Assembly (NCBI GenBank): GCA_965206405.1 | Contig: CBDBJQ010000004.1 | Location: forward strand, 1 to 64,000 | Direction: 5' to 3' | Source of the DNA: CBDBJQ01 sp965206405 | Lineage (GTDB): Bacteria > Pseudomonadota > Alphaproteobacteria > UBA8366 | DNA: 64,000 nt | Shown here: positions 1 through 6,954 of the stretch, in pieces | Layout: the number at the start of each line of letters is the position of its first letter | How positions within the stretch are numbered: the stretch's first letter is position 1 | The notes under the pieces: generated by a model | Seen by the model: only the letters and a program-made list of their open reading frames with translations | What the model was told of the DNA's origin: nothing | Databases searched by the model: none | Position numbers and translations under genes: made by a program

Positions 1-2
1 AC

Positions 3-626
3 CCAGACATGGTGCGCCACAGCGGTAAGGTGCTGCTGTTCGCGGCAGACGCTGACGCCAATGCCGGAGAAACCGCCCCCGAACGTTTTGTCCTCTACGC
101 GCCGCTCAATCGGCTCTGGCTGCTCGATCGCGCAGATCAGGCCACGCGCCATGCCTGGATTGAGGTAAAGCAAAGCCCGTTTGATCATCTGGTGCTGCAC
201 TGGACGCATTGGCTCGATAAAGACATCTCCGATATTCTACCCGCCGCCGCGCAGATGCCGGTCTTTACCGTGGAAAGCGACGCACCGCATCCGCTGGCCG
301 CGCAATACGATGCGTTACTGTCCATGCCGCTGGCCCAGTCCGTCGATCCGCTCCCTGTGGGGAGTTATTTCAGCGCAGGGGGGCATGTGTTTGATACCGC
401 CGGTGCGCTGATCGCTGAATGGGATAGCTTTGGCGCAGAGATTGCCCTGCGCCTGATGCCCGCTGAAACATCAACCGTGGAAATTGGGGCTGCTGCCAGC
501 ATTGGGGCAGACGCGGCAGCACCCAACCCGGATCCCACCGCGAACCATCTTTGGCAATGGCTTGCTGTCGCCGATCTCGCCGCTGCGCTGAACCCCGAAC
601 AGCCCTCTGAACAGGAGAACCAGTGA
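3..626 (+). CDS. C-terminal part of a pilus-assembly protein, possibly PilO-like (partial)
   Basis: The reading frame is open to the left window edge, so the first ATG (position 9) need not be the true start and this is probably the last ~205 residues of a longer protein. No clear membrane segment is visible in this part. The ending is acidic and Pro/Ala-rich. The stop overlaps the start of the next gene by 4 nt (ATGA), so it belongs to the same operon as pilP, pilQ and pilR. In R64-like thick-pilus operons the gene before pilP is pilO, an inner-membrane protein. That order is the main reason for the call, because I recognise no motif in the sequence itself. Confidence 0.45.
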   Translation, partial: PDMVRHSGKVLLFAADADANAGETAPERFVLYAPLNRLWLLDRADQATRHAWIEVKQSPFDHLVLHWTHWLDKDISDILPAAAQMPVFTVESDAPHPLAAQYDALLSMPLAQSVDPLPVGSYFSAGGHVFDTAGALIAEWDSFGAEIALRLMPAETSTVEIGAAASIGADAAAPNPDPTANHLWQWLAVADLAAALNPEQPSEQENQ

Positions 627-1615
627 TGCCCGCCATCCGCCATAATGCGACCCGTTCTTTTTTCCTCAGCCTTTGCCTGACGCTGCCAGGCATTCCGGCG
701 CTGTCCCAAAGCCCCCAGACTGACATTGATGCGACACCCCAGACCGCCCCACAAACGGATCCCGATGCGGTTCAAAACGGCGCGCAATCCACAGAGATCA
801 CACCGCCAGATTCATCGCCGCTCTGGACCACCCCTGCCGATCTTGTCGAGCGCCAATCCAGCCCCGCCCCGGCGCGTTCCACCGGGACCGACATTCTCAG
901 CTGCCCGTTCGAGGCGCTGCGTGCGGCCTATCTGTCGCTCTACGAGGAGACCGACGCGCTCAATGTCGCGGCGCTGGAGAGCGAAGTCTACAAGATCTGT
1001 ATCGAGCGGCAGAAGCTGATTGAACTCTTGCTGGACAAAGAGGAGCGCCTGCGTGCCCAGCTTGGGGATCTCGCCAACCCCGTCATAATCGCCAGAACCC
1101 GGCCCATTGCGCCAGTGGTGGAGGCCGAAATTGCTGAACAAGAAGACGTGGCAGGGGCAGGGGCAGGGGCAGGGGCAGGGGCAGACGCAACCGTGGCCTT
1201 GCCTGTCGGACCAACCGTTCCTGCGCCCACGCCACCGGAAACGTTCCGCGAGGCCAAGGCCGCCGAACTGGCGCGATCCGCCCATGGTCAATGCTCGGAT
1301 CGCTATACATCCGGTGCGATCTTCGGCGCGGCGACGCTGAAGGGCGGGCTGCACGCCTTTGTGTTTGATAGCGCAAACGGCACCGAGCGGACCGTGAAGG
1401 TTGGGGATACGCTGCCCGGCGGCCTGACCATCACAAGTATCTCCGCCACGTCCGGCGTGATCATCTCCGAAGCTGGCGAGACGCGCCCGCTGGCGCAAGC
1501 ACTCACAGCGCCCGCCTTCGATGATGGCGGTGGACTTTTGTTCAAAACCGTCGGCCTCGCGGATGTCTACAAGCCTGACGATAGCCAGAACGGCGATTGG
1601 GAGGCCCTCGAATGA
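623..1615 (+). CDS. pilP: PilP-like type IV (thick) pilus biogenesis protein
   Basis: 330-residue periplasmic protein. A signal-peptide-like segment (ca. 12-29, SFFLSLCLTLPGIPALSQ) is followed by a Pro/Thr-rich linker, a helical stretch rich in Glu/Leu (ca. 95-155), a Gly-Ala repeat (ca. 178-187) and a C-terminal domain (ca. 215-320). That domain has the pattern of PilP/GspC-type periplasmic domains: V.VGDTLPGGLTI..I, then V.I. It is longer than R64 PilP because of the linkers. It starts by ATGA overlap with the upstream gene and ends by ATGA overlap with a small gene. PilP proteins connect inner-membrane pilus components to the secretin. Assignment rests on the C-terminal pattern plus position before the pilQ ATPase. 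Confidence 0.7.
   Translation: MMPAIRHNATRSFFLSLCLTLPGIPALSQSPQTDIDATPQTAPQTDPDAVQNGAQSTEITPPDSSPLWTTPADLVERQSSPAPARSTGTDILSCPFEALRAAYLSLYEETDALNVAALESEVYKICIERQKLIELLLDKEERLRAQLGDLANPVIIARTRPIAPVVEAEIAEQEDVAGAGAGAGAGADATVALPVGPTVPAPTPPETFREAKAAELARSAHGQCSDRYTSGAIFGAATLKGGLHAFVFDSANGTERTVKVGDTLPGGLTITSISATSGVIISEAGETRPLAQALTAPAFDDGGGLLFKTVGLADVYKPDDSQNGDWEALE
1128..1148 (+). repeat. dispersed TTGCTGAA repeat, copy in pilP
   Basis: Reads AAATTGCTGAACAAGAAGAC and lies in the coding sequence of the PilP linker just before the Gly-Ala hexamer tract. Here it is read in a different frame (EIAEQED) from the ELLKKKE copies. Confidence 0.5.
1154..1183 (+). repeat. (GGGGCA)5 hexanucleotide tract in pilP
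   Basis: Five perfect tandem GGGGCA units preceded by one imperfect unit (GTGGCA). They encode alternating Gly-Ala inside the linker of PilP. A hexamer keeps the reading frame when units are gained or lost. Confidence 0.9.
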
Positions 1616-1848
1616 CCGACCTGTCGCATTTTCCCCTCAGCAATACCGGCACCGAGTCTTTCTGGCTCAGGGAAGCCAAAGCCACGCTGCGCGCCCGCGA
1701 TCCGATTGACGCCGCGAATGATGCTGTAGCGCTCGCCGATTGGGCCGACCTGCGATGCGGCGATATTCTGCAAACCTCAGCCGCGTCCTGCTCTTTTTCA
1801 GCAATTTCCCTTCCCTCACCACACGGACACCCGCCCCATGCTGACTAA
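1612..1848 (+). CDS. small hypothetical protein between pilP and pilQ
   Basis: 78 codons starting at an ATG that overlaps the pilP stop (ATGA). The N-terminal ~55 residues are soluble and Asp/Ala-rich (for example RDPIDAANDAVALADWADL) and look like a genuine protein. The last ~20 codons run through a copy of the dispersed TTGCTGAA repeat and into the start of pilQ, so the natural C-terminus may have been replaced when the repeat arrived. I do not recognise a family. The coupling suggests a role in pilus assembly. Confidence 0.55.
   Translation: MTDLSHFPLSNTGTESFWLREAKATLRARDPIDAANDAVALADWADLRCGDILQTSAASCSFSAISLPSPHGHPPHAD
1790..1810 (-). repeat. dispersed TTGCTGAA repeat, copy before pilQ
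   Basis: Minus-strand reading GGGAAATTGCTGAAAAAGAG. It lies in the last codons of the small gene at 1612, about 30 nt before the pilQ start. Confidence 0.6.
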
Positions 1849-3520
1849 ACTCACCCGGATCGGCAAACCACAGACCCGAGTGCTGGAGAACGGCATCATC
1901 GACACCGGCGATGCGGGATTTGCCGCCATTGCGGCCGTACATGAGACCGGCACCTGCTATGTCGCGGATGGTTACCGCTATGAAGACGAGTTCATGGCCC
2001 CGCTGATACAGTATCAGGAGCGCGACGTGCTGCCGGAGATCACCAGCTACAATATCCTGCCGCTTGATGAGATCGGACAGCTTTACGGCGGATCGGTGAG
2101 TGCGACGGTCGCGCAAAGCCAGACCTCCCGGACGCGGGGGCAGCGCCGCCTGCTGGAGCTGATTTCGGCGGCGGAACGCGCAAAAGCCAGTGATGTAAAA
2201 ATATACCAGCACGACACCAAGACCTATGTGCGCCTCAAGGTGGCGGGCCGTGAATTTGATTACGGCCAGCCCTGGACCCCGGAAGATGGGAAGGATGCGA
2301 TCAGTTTTGCCTTCAACGCGCAGGACAAGGGCACCGGCAATGTCTCCGAAAAGGATGCAGCGTTCCAGAGTTTTTCGATATCGCCAAAGCCGGAGTTCCC
2401 GCTGCCGGCCAATGTGGTCAAGCTGCGTGGACAGAAAGGCTTTCACGAGAGTGACACAAAGCTCGGCTCATTTGTGGTGTTCCGGCTGTTCTTCAAGGAC
2501 GACAGTGACACCGGCGCGCTGGCAGACCTCGGCTTTGACGGCGAGATTACCCAAGCCCTGGCAGAGGCGCGGGCCAACCTGCATGGCTGCGTGATTGTCG
2601 GCGGCGAGACCGGCGATGGTAAATCCACCACGCTCATTCGCGCCCTCGAAGCCCTATACGAGCATCACAACGGCAATGTCTCGATCTCAACCCTGGAAGA
2701 CCCGGTGGAATACCGGTTGCAGCGCTCGGGCATCATCCAGACCCCGCTGCAATCGGTGGGCGACAATGCCAACCGCCAGCCCCACTACGAGGCGGCGCTG
2801 CGCAATTTCGTGCGCATCAATCCGGATGTGGCGATGATTTCGGAAATCCGCGACGAGGCAGGGGGGCGCGAGGCCTTGAAATTCGCCACATCGGGCCACG
2901 CGGTCTATACCACCGTGCATGTGGACAGCGCCAACGGCATCCCGTTTCGACTGATGGCGCTTGGCGTGCCACCCGAGGAACTGGCGCAATCGGGCGTGGT
3001 CCGCCTGTTGATCAAACAGACGCTCGCACCCCTGCTCTGTCATGGATGCAAGACCCCGCTGGCCGAGGCCAAACTCAGCGAACTCGATCATCACCTGTTT
3101 CAACCGATCCTGCCCGATAGCGCTGCCGTCTATCTGCGCAACCTTGAGGGCTGTGAGACCTGTCTTGGCGGCGCGCTCAACGAGACCGGCAAGCTCGCCT
3201 GGGCAGGCTACCAGCGCCAGATCGCCGTCGGCGAAATCGTCCGCCCGGACAAAGCGTATTTCGAGCATGTTCTGAACAAGCACTTCAACGGCGCGCGCGC
3301 CCATTGGCTGAAGCCCAAAAACGAAGGCGGTCTGGGCGGTATCCCCATCGCGGCCAAACTGACCGAGCTGGTGCTTGCCGGCGATCTCGATCCTTACGAT
3401 GCGTTGCGCAAGCACGGCGATCTGAATGAGCGGATGAATGCGACGCAACGCGCCAGCCTCGCAGAGCGGGACAACACCGGGAGCGAACAAGAAGAACAGG
3501 ACCAGGGGGACGCGGTATGA
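1838..3520 (+). CDS. pilQ: PilQ-type pilus assembly ATPase (GspE/VirB11 superfamily)
   Basis: 560 residues. A hexameric cytoplasmic ATPase that powers thick-pilus extension. The Walker A motif GGETGDGKST is at about 254-263, followed by the Asp box and a Walker B region (DVAMISEIRD, ca. 329-338) and a His box (TTVHVDSANG). A CxxC...CxxC zinc motif (CHGC near 400 and CETC near 440) is typical of GspE/PilB/PilQ proteins. An N-terminal domain of ~240 residues precedes the ATPase core. It overlaps pilR by 4 nt (ATGA). Length and motif order fit an intact enzyme. Confidence 0.9.
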   Translation: MLTKLTRIGKPQTRVLENGIIDTGDAGFAAIAAVHETGTCYVADGYRYEDEFMAPLIQYQERDVLPEITSYNILPLDEIGQLYGGSVSATVAQSQTSRTRGQRRLLELISAAERAKASDVKIYQHDTKTYVRLKVAGREFDYGQPWTPEDGKDAISFAFNAQDKGTGNVSEKDAAFQSFSISPKPEFPLPANVVKLRGQKGFHESDTKLGSFVVFRLFFKDDSDTGALADLGFDGEITQALAEARANLHGCVIVGGETGDGKSTTLIRALEALYEHHNGNVSISTLEDPVEYRLQRSGIIQTPLQSVGDNANRQPHYEAALRNFVRINPDVAMISEIRDEAGGREALKFATSGHAVYTTVHVDSANGIPFRLMALGVPPEELAQSGVVRLLIKQTLAPLLCHGCKTPLAEAKLSELDHHLFQPILPDSAAVYLRNLEGCETCLGGALNETGKLAWAGYQRQIAVGEIVRPDKAYFEHVLNKHFNGARAHWLKPKNEGGLGGIPIAAKLTELVLAGDLDPYDALRKHGDLNERMNATQRASLAERDNTGSEQEEQDQGDAV

Positions 3521-4569
3521 GCCTGAACAACATCAGCCTGCCGCTGCCCCTCATCCACGCCTGGCGGCGGTTTAACTTCGGACCGTCGCAGCGGGCCAAA
3601 ACCTGGCGGCTGATCGCCGACCTGATGGAGGCAGATCTGGATCTGCCGGAGGCGCTGGACACCGCCGCCACCGTGGCGCGTGAAGACGGGAACAAAGCTG
3701 TCGCCGCGCTGCTGATGGATATTCGCGCCACTCTGCCCCGCATCGACCGGCTTGGCAGCTATATCTCCGGCGCTGAGGCGCTGATCTTCCGGGTGGTCGG
3801 ATCGGCCGATGCCGTGGGCGTGTTTCGCGCTGCCATGCGTCTGGCCGAACAGCAGGACCGCCTTGGCAAAGCCATCAAGGGCGCGCTGGCGATGCCGGTG
3901 CTTTTGGCCGTGCTGATGGGCGTTGTGTTTTACATGCTGGGATCGGAACTGTTTCCGGCGCTGATTGATGTCGCGCCGATTGAACGCTGGTCGCCGGCCG
4001 CACAGGTCATTGGCCGCTTCTGCCTCTGGTTCGTGGATCACGGCCATTGGATTGTGATCACGCTCGCGGCGGTGCTGATATTTCTCCGCGCCTTTTTACC
4101 CCGCTATGCCGGGCCGGGACGCGCGCAACTCGACAAGGTATTGCCCTTCTCGCTCTACCGCTTGCAGGTCGGCACCGGGTTTATCTTTACGGTCACCGAG
4201 TTGGGACGGATGAAACAGACGCTGAACTCGCAATTGCTGCACGAAATATCGGCCGGCACACATGGCTATCTGAAATCCCGCATCCAGGCGATTGCGCTGC
4301 AACTGACCGCCCGGCGATGGGGGGCTGCACTCAAGGCCACCGGGCATGATTTTCCGGCCCGCGATCTCAACGCGGTGATGGCAGCCCTTGATGGCAAGGA
4401 CGGCTGGGTCGAGACCTTCGCGGGGTTTCTGGATCGCTGGCTGGAGCAATTCGACGAGCGGATCAAGGTGCAGACCCGGATCCTGAACATGGCGCTGATG
4501 GGCGCGGTCGCCGTCAGCATCGCCGCGACCATGACGAGCACGCTCTCCGTGCTGCAAAGCATTCAGTGA
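3517..4569 (+). CDS. pilR: PilR-type inner-membrane platform protein (GspF family)
   Basis: 350 residues with three evident membrane segments (ca. 130-150, ca. 175-195 and ca. 320-345) and the two repeated cytoplasmic helical domains of the T2SSF family. It is the polytopic platform that works with the PilQ ATPase. Its ATGA overlap with pilQ and position before the prepilin gene match the R64 order Q-R-S. The stop codon is embedded in the left arm of a 10-bp hairpin that separates it from pilS. Confidence 0.85.
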   Translation: MSLNNISLPLPLIHAWRRFNFGPSQRAKTWRLIADLMEADLDLPEALDTAATVAREDGNKAVAALLMDIRATLPRIDRLGSYISGAEALIFRVVGSADAVGVFRAAMRLAEQQDRLGKAIKGALAMPVLLAVLMGVVFYMLGSELFPALIDVAPIERWSPAAQVIGRFCLWFVDHGHWIVITLAAVLIFLRAFLPRYAGPGRAQLDKVLPFSLYRLQVGTGFIFTVTELGRMKQTLNSQLLHEISAGTHGYLKSRIQAIALQLTARRWGAALKATGHDFPARDLNAVMAALDGKDGWVETFAGFLDRWLEQFDERIKVQTRILNMALMGAVAVSIAATMTSTLSVLQSIQ

Positions 4570-4604
4570 GGGGAGCACACCAATCGAAACCGCACTCCCC
4601 TCAC
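4566..4604 (+). terminator. hairpin between pilR and pilS
   Basis: Perfect 10-bp inverted repeat GTGAGGGGAG / CTCCCCTCAC with a 19-nt loop. The left arm contains the pilR stop. No T-run follows, so it is more likely an mRNA-processing, attenuation or stabilising hairpin than a strong terminator. It sits just where expression should rise for the major pilin. Confidence 0.6.
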
Positions 4605-4636
4605 ATCACCAACAACAGAGCAACAGCACAGACTTG

Positions 4637-4650
4637 GACAGCAAGCTGTC
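4637..4650. promoter_or_regulatory. 14-nt palindrome upstream of pilS
   Basis: GACAGCAAGCTGTC lies 25 nt before the pilS start. The same 14-mer, read on the other strand, forms the core of the hairpin at 45000-45019. Function unknown; an operator or RNA hairpin is possible. Confidence 0.4.
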
Positions 4651-4674
4651 GCTCCATCTCAGAGAGGATCATCA

Positions 4675-5373
4675 ATGACCTATTTTACCGCGAACACAAG
4701 TAAAACCCGGTTGAAGAAAAGCCTGTCGGCCTTGACGCAGCGCGCGAAGATGGCCTTTCAGGTGATTGAATTGCTGAAGAAAAAAGAGGGTTGGGCGGCG
4801 TTTTTGCGACCGAATGTCAGGGGGCGGCGACACTGGCCGCGCCGATCCCGGGCGGGTTTGACACCGTTTGAGGCAACGCTCTGGCTCCTGATCGCGATCG
4901 CTGTTCTGGGCGGGGTGCTGGCGCTCTACAATGGCGCGGTAGACACCTTGCGCACCGCCGCTCTGCGGACGCAGTTGACCCGCGCCGTGGCCATCATCGA
5001 GCGCGATCACACGTATTCCGGCGTCTATGCCGCTACATCGCTCCTGCCGTTTTTGAACAATGAAGGCTTTACCGAGAAAGAGCTGCGTAAAATCGGCACC
5101 GGAACTGTTGCAACCTACGAGTTCAACTCGCCCTTTGATACCTCGATCGAGATTGAAGGAGACGGGGCACGGGATTTCACAGTGACCCTGGCAGGTTTGC
5201 CACCGTCGGGCTGTGAGGCGGCGGCCATGGCTTTTGCCAATAGAAACTCAGGGCTCGACAAGCTTGTGATCGGCACACAGGAATTCAGCGATGTTCAGGC
5301 CACCCAGATCACCGAACTTCAGGTTGGTCCCGCCTGCGACAACGACGAAAACACCGTCGCCCTGACGTTCTGA
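4675..5373 (+). CDS. pilS: PilS-type major prepilin
   Basis: 232 residues. The class III prepilin signature GLTPFEATLWLLIAIAVLGG begins at about residue 61, so cleavage by the prepilin peptidase (gene at 8908) is expected after Gly61 and leaves a mature pilin of ~170 residues. The ~60-residue leader is unusually long and carries a copy of the dispersed repeat translated as IELLKKKEGW. Mature Cys pairs (CEAAAM and PACDND) could form the C-terminal disulphide. A Shine-Dalgarno-like GAGAGG lies 8-13 nt before the ATG. It has its own leader after the pilR hairpin. Confidence 0.85.
   Translation: MTYFTANTSKTRLKKSLSALTQRAKMAFQVIELLKKKEGWAAFLRPNVRGRRHWPRRSRAGLTPFEATLWLLIAIAVLGGVLALYNGAVDTLRTAALRTQLTRAVAIIERDHTYSGVYAATSLLPFLNNEGFTEKELRKIGTGTVATYEFNSPFDTSIEIEGDGARDFTVTLAGLPPSGCEAAAMAFANRNSGLDKLVIGTQEFSDVQATQITELQVGPACDNDENTVALTF
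4768..4790 (+). repeat. dispersed TTGCTGAA repeat, copy in the pilS leader
   Basis: GAATTGCTGAAGAAAAAAGA in frame as ELLKKKE, within the part of prepilin removed on maturation. It shares 21 consecutive nt with the copy in the primase gene (40945-40966, minus strand). Confidence 0.85.
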
Positions 5374-5385
5374 GGAGCCCCGCGA

Positions 5386-6954
5386 ATGCAGACCCGCCAG
5401 TCCGATAGAAAGATCACGCCAAAAGCCCCGCGCCGCGCCCGGCGTGGGGCCTTGATGCCTGCGGCCCTGCTGGCGGTGCTGGTGATCACCCTCCTTCTGG
5501 GCCAGTTCGCCAGCGCGCAACTGCGGCAGGCGCGCGCCGCGCGGGTTGAGGCCCGGGCCATGCAACTGGCAGCGATCGCGGCGGATTTTGACTATTACGT
5601 GCATGACCGCAGGGAAGATATTGCACAGGAAATGTGCAGCACCCAGCCCGGCTTGGGCGGTAATTCTGATTTCCACACCATCACGGTGGATCCCGCCGAG
5701 TTCGAGCCAGACTATCTGCGCAGCGGTGTCACACCCCGGATTCCCGGATTTACGCTCCAGTATATTGCGGACTGTAGGCGGCATGGGCATGATATTCTCG
5801 GTATCCTGGAGTTGACCCCCGAGAGCGCGCAGGCCGAGGCCGATATGACGGCCATTCTGGCGCGGCTGGCCCGTCACGGTGTCGAAGAACGCGGCGTTAT
5901 CGGCACGAGCTTCGGGGATGACGGTTCCTCACGGTCCATCTGGACCGCGCCGCTCTCCGGCGTAAATCCCGCCTATGTGCTGCGGATGCGCCGCGCGGGA
6001 CACCCCCCGCCCAGGCTCGTCGGCGCTGGCGCGCTCGATCTGGGGGGGCACAATTCAACAAATATCGGTTTAATCACCGCCATGGGCGGGGAGGGCAGCG
6101 CGGCGGAAACGCTCGTGGGGGATTTGCGCGTCCGGGAAATGGGCGGCACATTGGTATCTCTCCGCCACAGCCCGGAAGGGCAAGAACGCTTTGGGCGAGA
6201 CGGCAATACCCTGCACAGCCTGCGCATCGATACGTTGCCTGCTGCCGGCAGCCTGACCCTCGCCGGCAATGCCATGACCGCCGGGCAGGTGATTGCCGGC
6301 GCAGATATCTCGACCCTTGTCTATACGCCGCCCGCAGATACCACCGGCACAGTGACGTTCACCTTCAGCCTCTCCGGCGGCACCGCCTTCGGCGCAACCA
6401 CCACGGCAACCGTCCGCATTACGACGATCGGTGAGAAAGGGGGGTGGGGTGGAAGTATACCTTATACTGGTGGCCGCGATGGTGCCGCGCCATCCTCGAG
6501 CGGGCAGGGCGTCACGACACAGGAGGATACCCCCTATCGCTTTAAGGCGGAGGATTTCGCCTTCGCTGATGCAGCACCGCCAGGGGATGTCAAAGCAACG
6601 ATCGCTGGCACCACGCGCGCCGAGGCCATGATCGTTGACAGCACCCTGACCAGCGGCGGGTTGCGCCTGCGCGCATCAGACGGTGACGATGGCGGTCTCA
6701 CCGTTGACGGCACTGTTCTGGCCGGCGATTGGGTAAAAACCGATGTGCTGAGAACAGATGCGATGACCGCCACGCGCCTGACAGCGCAGAGCACGGCGCT
6801 CACCGGCGCGGCCACTGTTGACGATGTCCTGTCCGCCGACAGGCTGCACAGCCCCGATGTGACGGTGCGCGGTGATCTCAGCGCCGGGCAGGTGTTCACC
6901 AAAGAGGCCGATATTCGCGATCTGGAAGTCCGGGGGGCGTGTCACGGATGCTGA
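5386..6954 (+). CDS. PilV-like minor pilin / pilus-tip adhesin, first copy
   Basis: 522 residues. The N-terminus has a basic leader ending RRARRG, then a hydrophobic stretch (ALMPAALLAVLVITLLLG, ca. 23-40), a prepilin-like signal with an atypical position +5. A helical N-terminal domain is followed by a cadherin-like or fibronectin-like stretch (ca. 270-345). The C-terminal part (ca. 430-520) is repetitive, with xTVDGTVLAGDWV-type turns of the kind seen in beta-solenoid adhesins, and ends VRGACHGC. Its position after pilS and before a second PilV-like gene supports a minor pilin or tip adhesin. In R64, PilV determines recipient recognition. No shufflon repeats are visible downstream. Confidence 0.65.
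   Translation: MQTRQSDRKITPKAPRRARRGALMPAALLAVLVITLLLGQFASAQLRQARAARVEARAMQLAAIAADFDYYVHDRREDIAQEMCSTQPGLGGNSDFHTITVDPAEFEPDYLRSGVTPRIPGFTLQYIADCRRHGHDILGILELTPESAQAEADMTAILARLARHGVEERGVIGTSFGDDGSSRSIWTAPLSGVNPAYVLRMRRAGHPPPRLVGAGALDLGGHNSTNIGLITAMGGEGSAAETLVGDLRVREMGGTLVSLRHSPEGQERFGRDGNTLHSLRIDTLPAAGSLTLAGNAMTAGQVIAGADISTLVYTPPADTTGTVTFTFSLSGGTAFGATTTATVRITTIGEKGGWGGSIPYTGGRDGAAPSSSGQGVTTQEDTPYRFKAEDFAFADAAPPGDVKATIAGTTRAEAMIVDSTLTSGGLRLRASDGDDGGLTVDGTVLAGDWVKTDVLRTDAMTATRLTAQSTALTGAATVDDVLSADRLHSPDVTVRGDLSAGQVFTKEADIRDLEVRGACHGC

Noticed and set aside
4228..4246. AATTGCTG in pilR as a copy of the dispersed repeat
   Set aside because: Only the first 8 nt match; the following CACGAAATA does not fit the consensus.
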